Shown here piece by piece: positions 5,111 to 6,539 of a stretch of 6,539 nt of DNA. The notes beneath the pieces are model-generated. The model saw nothing but the letters and a program-made list of their open reading frames with translations. It had not been told where the DNA came from and did no database searches. The stretch is from Thermoflexia bacterium (GTDB lineage: Bacteria; Chloroflexota; Anaerolineae; B4-G1; SLSP01), in assembly GCA_030605705.1 (NCBI GenBank), contig JAUWHU010000086.1, forward strand, positions 1 through 6,539, in the 5' to 3' direction. Numbering within the stretch: position 1 is the first letter of the stretch; the number at the start of each line of letters is the position of its first letter. The translations under genes were made by a program, and so were the position numbers.

Positions 5111-5875
5111 ATGAGCAAAATCATTTCCACCCACTCCTTCCGAGGAGGGACAGGGAAGTCGAACATCACCGCCAATATGGCAGCCCAGTTTGCCCTCAAA
5201 GGAAAGCGCGTAGGAGTCATTGATACCGACATCCAGTCTCCGGGTATCCACGTTCTCTTCGGGATGGACGAGGAGAAGATAGACAAGTCGCTCAATGATT
5301 ACCTGTGGGGCCGTTGCTCCATCGAGGAGGCCGCCTACGATGTGGGTGACAAGCTCGGGCCAGGGGCCAAGGGCGGCTGCATCTACCTCATCCCCTCCAG
5401 CATCCGTGCCGGGGAGATCGCGCGTGTTCTGCGGGAAGGGTACGATGTGGGCCTGCTCAACGAGGGGTTCCGGGACCTCACCCGCGAACTCAAATTGGAC
5501 TATCTGTTCATAGATACCCACCCGGGGCTGAATGAGGAGACGCTCCTCTCCGTGGCCATCTCCGATTTGCTGATCGTCATTCTGCGCCCTGACCAGCAGG
5601 ACTTCCAGGGCACCGCCGTGACGGTGGATGTGGCCCGTAAACTGGATGTGCCTCACCTGTTTCTGGTGATCAACAAGGCGCTCTCTTCTTATGATTTCGA
5701 TGACCTGCGGCAGCAAGTTGAGACGATCTACAACGGCCCGGTAGCCACGATCCTGCCCTTATCGGAGGACGTAGCCCGTTTACAATCGGCCGACATTTTC
5801 TCTCTACAATACCCCGACCACCCCTTCTCTCAGGGCATCCAGGAAATCGTTGCCCACATCGAGGCATTAGGTTAG
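5111..5875 (+). CDS. ParA/MinD-superfamily P-loop ATPase, copy 2
   Basis: The 254-residue paralog of the ATPase at 4045-4803 has the same P-loop SFRGGTGKSN (with Arg11 for the signature lysine), Walker A' IDTDIQSPG and Walker B FIDTHPGL. By hand alignment there are about 32 substitutions plus a two-residue insertion, or roughly 87% identity. Changes cluster at residues 79-92, where copy 1 has SDRIGSGSGSIH and copy 2 has GDKLGPGAKGGCIY, and in the C-terminal quarter. It has Lys189 after Asn188, the more typical state for this superfamily, where copy 1 has Met. The catalytic core is unchanged, so both copies are probably active and may form homo- or heterodimers with different partner preference. 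Its stop overlaps the ribosome site of the next small gene, indicating tight co-expression. Confidence 0.87.
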   Translation: MSKIISTHSFRGGTGKSNITANMAAQFALKGKRVGVIDTDIQSPGIHVLFGMDEEKIDKSLNDYLWGRCSIEEAAYDVGDKLGPGAKGGCIYLIPSSIRAGEIARVLREGYDVGLLNEGFRDLTRELKLDYLFIDTHPGLNEETLLSVAISDLLIVILRPDQQDFQGTAVTVDVARKLDVPHLFLVINKALSSYDFDDLRQQVETIYNGPVATILPLSEDVARLQSADIFSLQYPDHPFSQGIQEIVAHIEALG

Positions 5876-5878
5876 GAG
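5874..5878 (+). promoter_or_regulatory. Ribosome binding site of zinc-protein copy 2, overlapping the ATPase stop
   Basis: AGGAG overlaps the TAG stop of ATPase copy 2 and lies 7 nt before the ATG at 5886. The matching bases in copy 1 read AGTCG (4802-4806), so this site exists in only one of the two cassettes. Confidence 0.75.
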
Positions 5879-5885
5879 CCGATAA

Positions 5886-6101
5886 ATGATCTGTCACAAG
5901 TGCGGTCAACCGGCTATCGGCGTCTGCCAGTTCTGCGGGCGGGGGGTGTGCCAGGAACACCACACTACGACTCTGCCCACGATGCTGGCGATGTATCTGG
6001 GTGGGCACGAGACTCCCAAGGCCGTGGTGGTATCCAATGTCCTCTGGTGTGGCGAATGTGAGCCGCGTCCGGATCCCATTGAGATGCCAGAGCTCTATTA
6101 G
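5886..6101 (+). CDS. 71-residue zinc-binding (B-box-like) protein, copy 2
   Basis: This protein is identical to the small protein at 4814-5029 except Lys5 and Val13. All potential zinc ligands are kept (C3, C6, C14, C17, C22, H25/H26, C55, C58). About ten further base differences between the copies are synonymous or in the stop codon, which points to purifying selection on the protein rather than very recent copying alone. It starts 10 nt after the ATPase copy 2 stop, with a good AGGAG site. Its own TAG stop (6099-6101) is part of the AGGAG site of the winged-helix gene, so ATPase, zinc protein and winged-helix protein probably form one transcript. Its function is not known. A bridging or regulatory subunit of the ATPase is the simplest guess. 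Confidence 0.83.
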   Translation: MICHKCGQPAIGVCQFCGRGVCQEHHTTTLPTMLAMYLGGHETPKAVVVSNVLWCGECEPRPDPIEMPELY

Positions 6102-6113
6102 GAGATTGATGCA

Positions 6114-6470
6114 ATGGGTATTTTCAAACACATGCAGGCCGAGATTGAGCTGCGCAAGAAGCGGGAAGGCATCACAGCTGCCGATCTGCTTGATCTTCCC
6201 CCACAATTACGCCGGCTGGCGAACCACATCACCCGCGAGGGGGAGCTGACGTTAGAGGCGGCTGCCGAACACATAGGGGAATCTCTCACCCAAACCAGCC
6301 AGCTGTTGGATGTCCTGATCGAGAAAGGCTATCTTCGTTATGAGAAATTGGAGGATCCTCCGGTCTATCGGACCCGTTTTGCCCGCCTGCGTGGACGGGA
6401 GATCCCAGCGGGCATCTGGTCGGCGTTGGAAAAGAGGTGCTGGGATGGAGAGGACGTGAAAGGAGAGTGA
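6114..6470 (+). CDS. Small winged-helix (MarR/TrmB-like) protein
   Basis: The 118-residue protein has a basic N-terminal helix (HMQAEIELRKKREG, 6-19) followed by a winged-helix-like region (about 24-90). Helix one is DLPPQLRRLANHIT, the helix-turn-helix is LTLEAAAEHIGESLTQTSQL and DVLIEKGYLRYE, and the wing holds EDPPVYRTRFARLRGRE. The pattern resembles transcription regulators, but such domains also serve as protein-interaction modules, and DNA binding is not shown by sequence alone. The segment after the wing (REIPAGIWSALEKR) looks conserved in style but I do not recognise it. An AGGAG (6100-6104) overlapping the upstream stop lies 9 nt before the ATG, so the gene is probably co-transcribed with the second ATPase/zinc-protein pair and may be the output or the autoregulator of the cluster (inference). 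Confidence 0.72.
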   Translation: MGIFKHMQAEIELRKKREGITAADLLDLPPQLRRLANHITREGELTLEAAAEHIGESLTQTSQLLDVLIEKGYLRYEKLEDPPVYRTRFARLRGREIPAGIWSALEKRCWDGEDVKGE

Positions 6471-6472
6471 GG

Positions 6473-6504
6473 GGGAGCCATCCCACAATATCCAGCTCCC
6501 TTTT
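6473..6504 (+). terminator. Weak candidate rho-independent terminator
   Basis: GGGAGC (6473-6478) can pair with GCTCCC (6495-6500) across a 16-nt loop, followed directly by TTTT. It lies 3 bases after the winged-helix stop, where the cluster could end. The stem is short and the loop long, so termination would be modest. Confidence 0.35.
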
Positions 6505-6526
6505 CCAACTAATCTCAGCCAGGTTC

Positions 6527-6539
6527 GAGGTAAATCATG
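6527..6539 (+). other. Ribosome site and start codon of a probable next gene (cut by the window end)
   Basis: GAGGT (6527-6531) lies 5 nt before an ATG at 6537-6539, the last three bases of the window. Only the start codon is visible, so the product cannot be named. If real, the gene begins 66 nt after the winged-helix gene. Confidence 0.4.

Larger units (their letters stand above)
5042..6101 (+). repeat. Tandem duplication unit 2: leader, ATPase gene, zinc-protein gene (empty MITE site)
   Basis: This is the second copy of the cassette at 3826-5029, separated from it by 12 bases (5030-5041). It starts at the same GCCGGCG block. The leader reads straight from CAAAGCGAGAA into ACGACGAAAAGGAGG without the insertion found in unit 1. 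Homology ends at the stop codon of the small gene, after which the sequence becomes the ribosome site of the winged-helix gene. Confidence 0.9.

Noticed and set aside
4766..5716. Long open frame on the minus strand (about 316 codons)
   Set aside because: It is a shadow of the duplicated ATPase and zinc-protein genes. It runs across both copies and their spacer and shows no recognisable domain.
4045..5875. Cell-division MinD or plasmid-partition ParA
   Set aside because: No MinC, MinE or ParB gene, no visible membrane-targeting C-terminal helix, no parS-like repeats, and an atypical P-loop with Arg for the signature Lys.

Overview
The window is a G+C-rich bacterial segment with every gene on the + strand and very tight packing. 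The mix of a polyamine-type operon, a HAMP sensor with no kinase domain, a cyclic-nucleotide-binding protein with no DNA-binding domain, and ParA/MinD-like ATPases paired with tiny zinc-ligand proteins recalls Chloroflexota (possibly Anaerolineae-like). That assignment rests on memory of gene style and was not tested by a search.

Region 1 (1-1910) is an operon whose three junctions are all ATGA overlaps. It holds the 3' end of an unrecognised membrane-protein gene, an S-adenosylmethionine decarboxylase homolog, an aminopropyltransferase (spermidine synthase family) and a YkgJ-type cysteine-cluster protein. The decarboxylase homolog keeps the pyruvoyl serine and the catalytic cysteine but has Ser where the family has its processing histidine, and Gln where the residue before the cleavage site is normally Glu. 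Its substrate may therefore not be S-adenosylmethionine.

Region 2 (1920-3825) encodes two signalling proteins. One is a membrane sensor (TM, extracytoplasmic Cache-like domain, TM, HAMP) with no enzymatic output. The other is a soluble cyclic-nucleotide-binding protein. Both end in the same roughly 50-residue basic coiled-coil tail, so they probably share a partner.

Region 3 (3826-6101) is a tandem duplication of a two-gene cassette: a leader, a ParA/MinD-superfamily ATPase, and a 71-residue protein with about eight Cys/His metal ligands. The repeated unit begins right after the stop codon of the cyclic-nucleotide gene and ends at the stop codon of the small gene. The leader of copy 1 carries a 144-bp insertion with 14-bp terminal inverted repeats and a perfect 8-bp target duplication. 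The leader of copy 2 is the matching empty site, so this is a well-delimited MITE-like element. A related palindromic repeat lies between the two signalling genes.

Region 4 (6102-6539) has a small winged-helix protein following the cassette with a good ribosome binding site, then a weak terminator-like hairpin and the probable start of another gene on the last three bases.

Working model (inference): an envelope signal read by the HAMP sensor and a cytoplasmic cyclic-nucleotide signal converge through a common tail on one or both ATPase/zinc-protein pairs, with the winged-helix protein as a possible DNA-facing output. I know of no described system with this layout.
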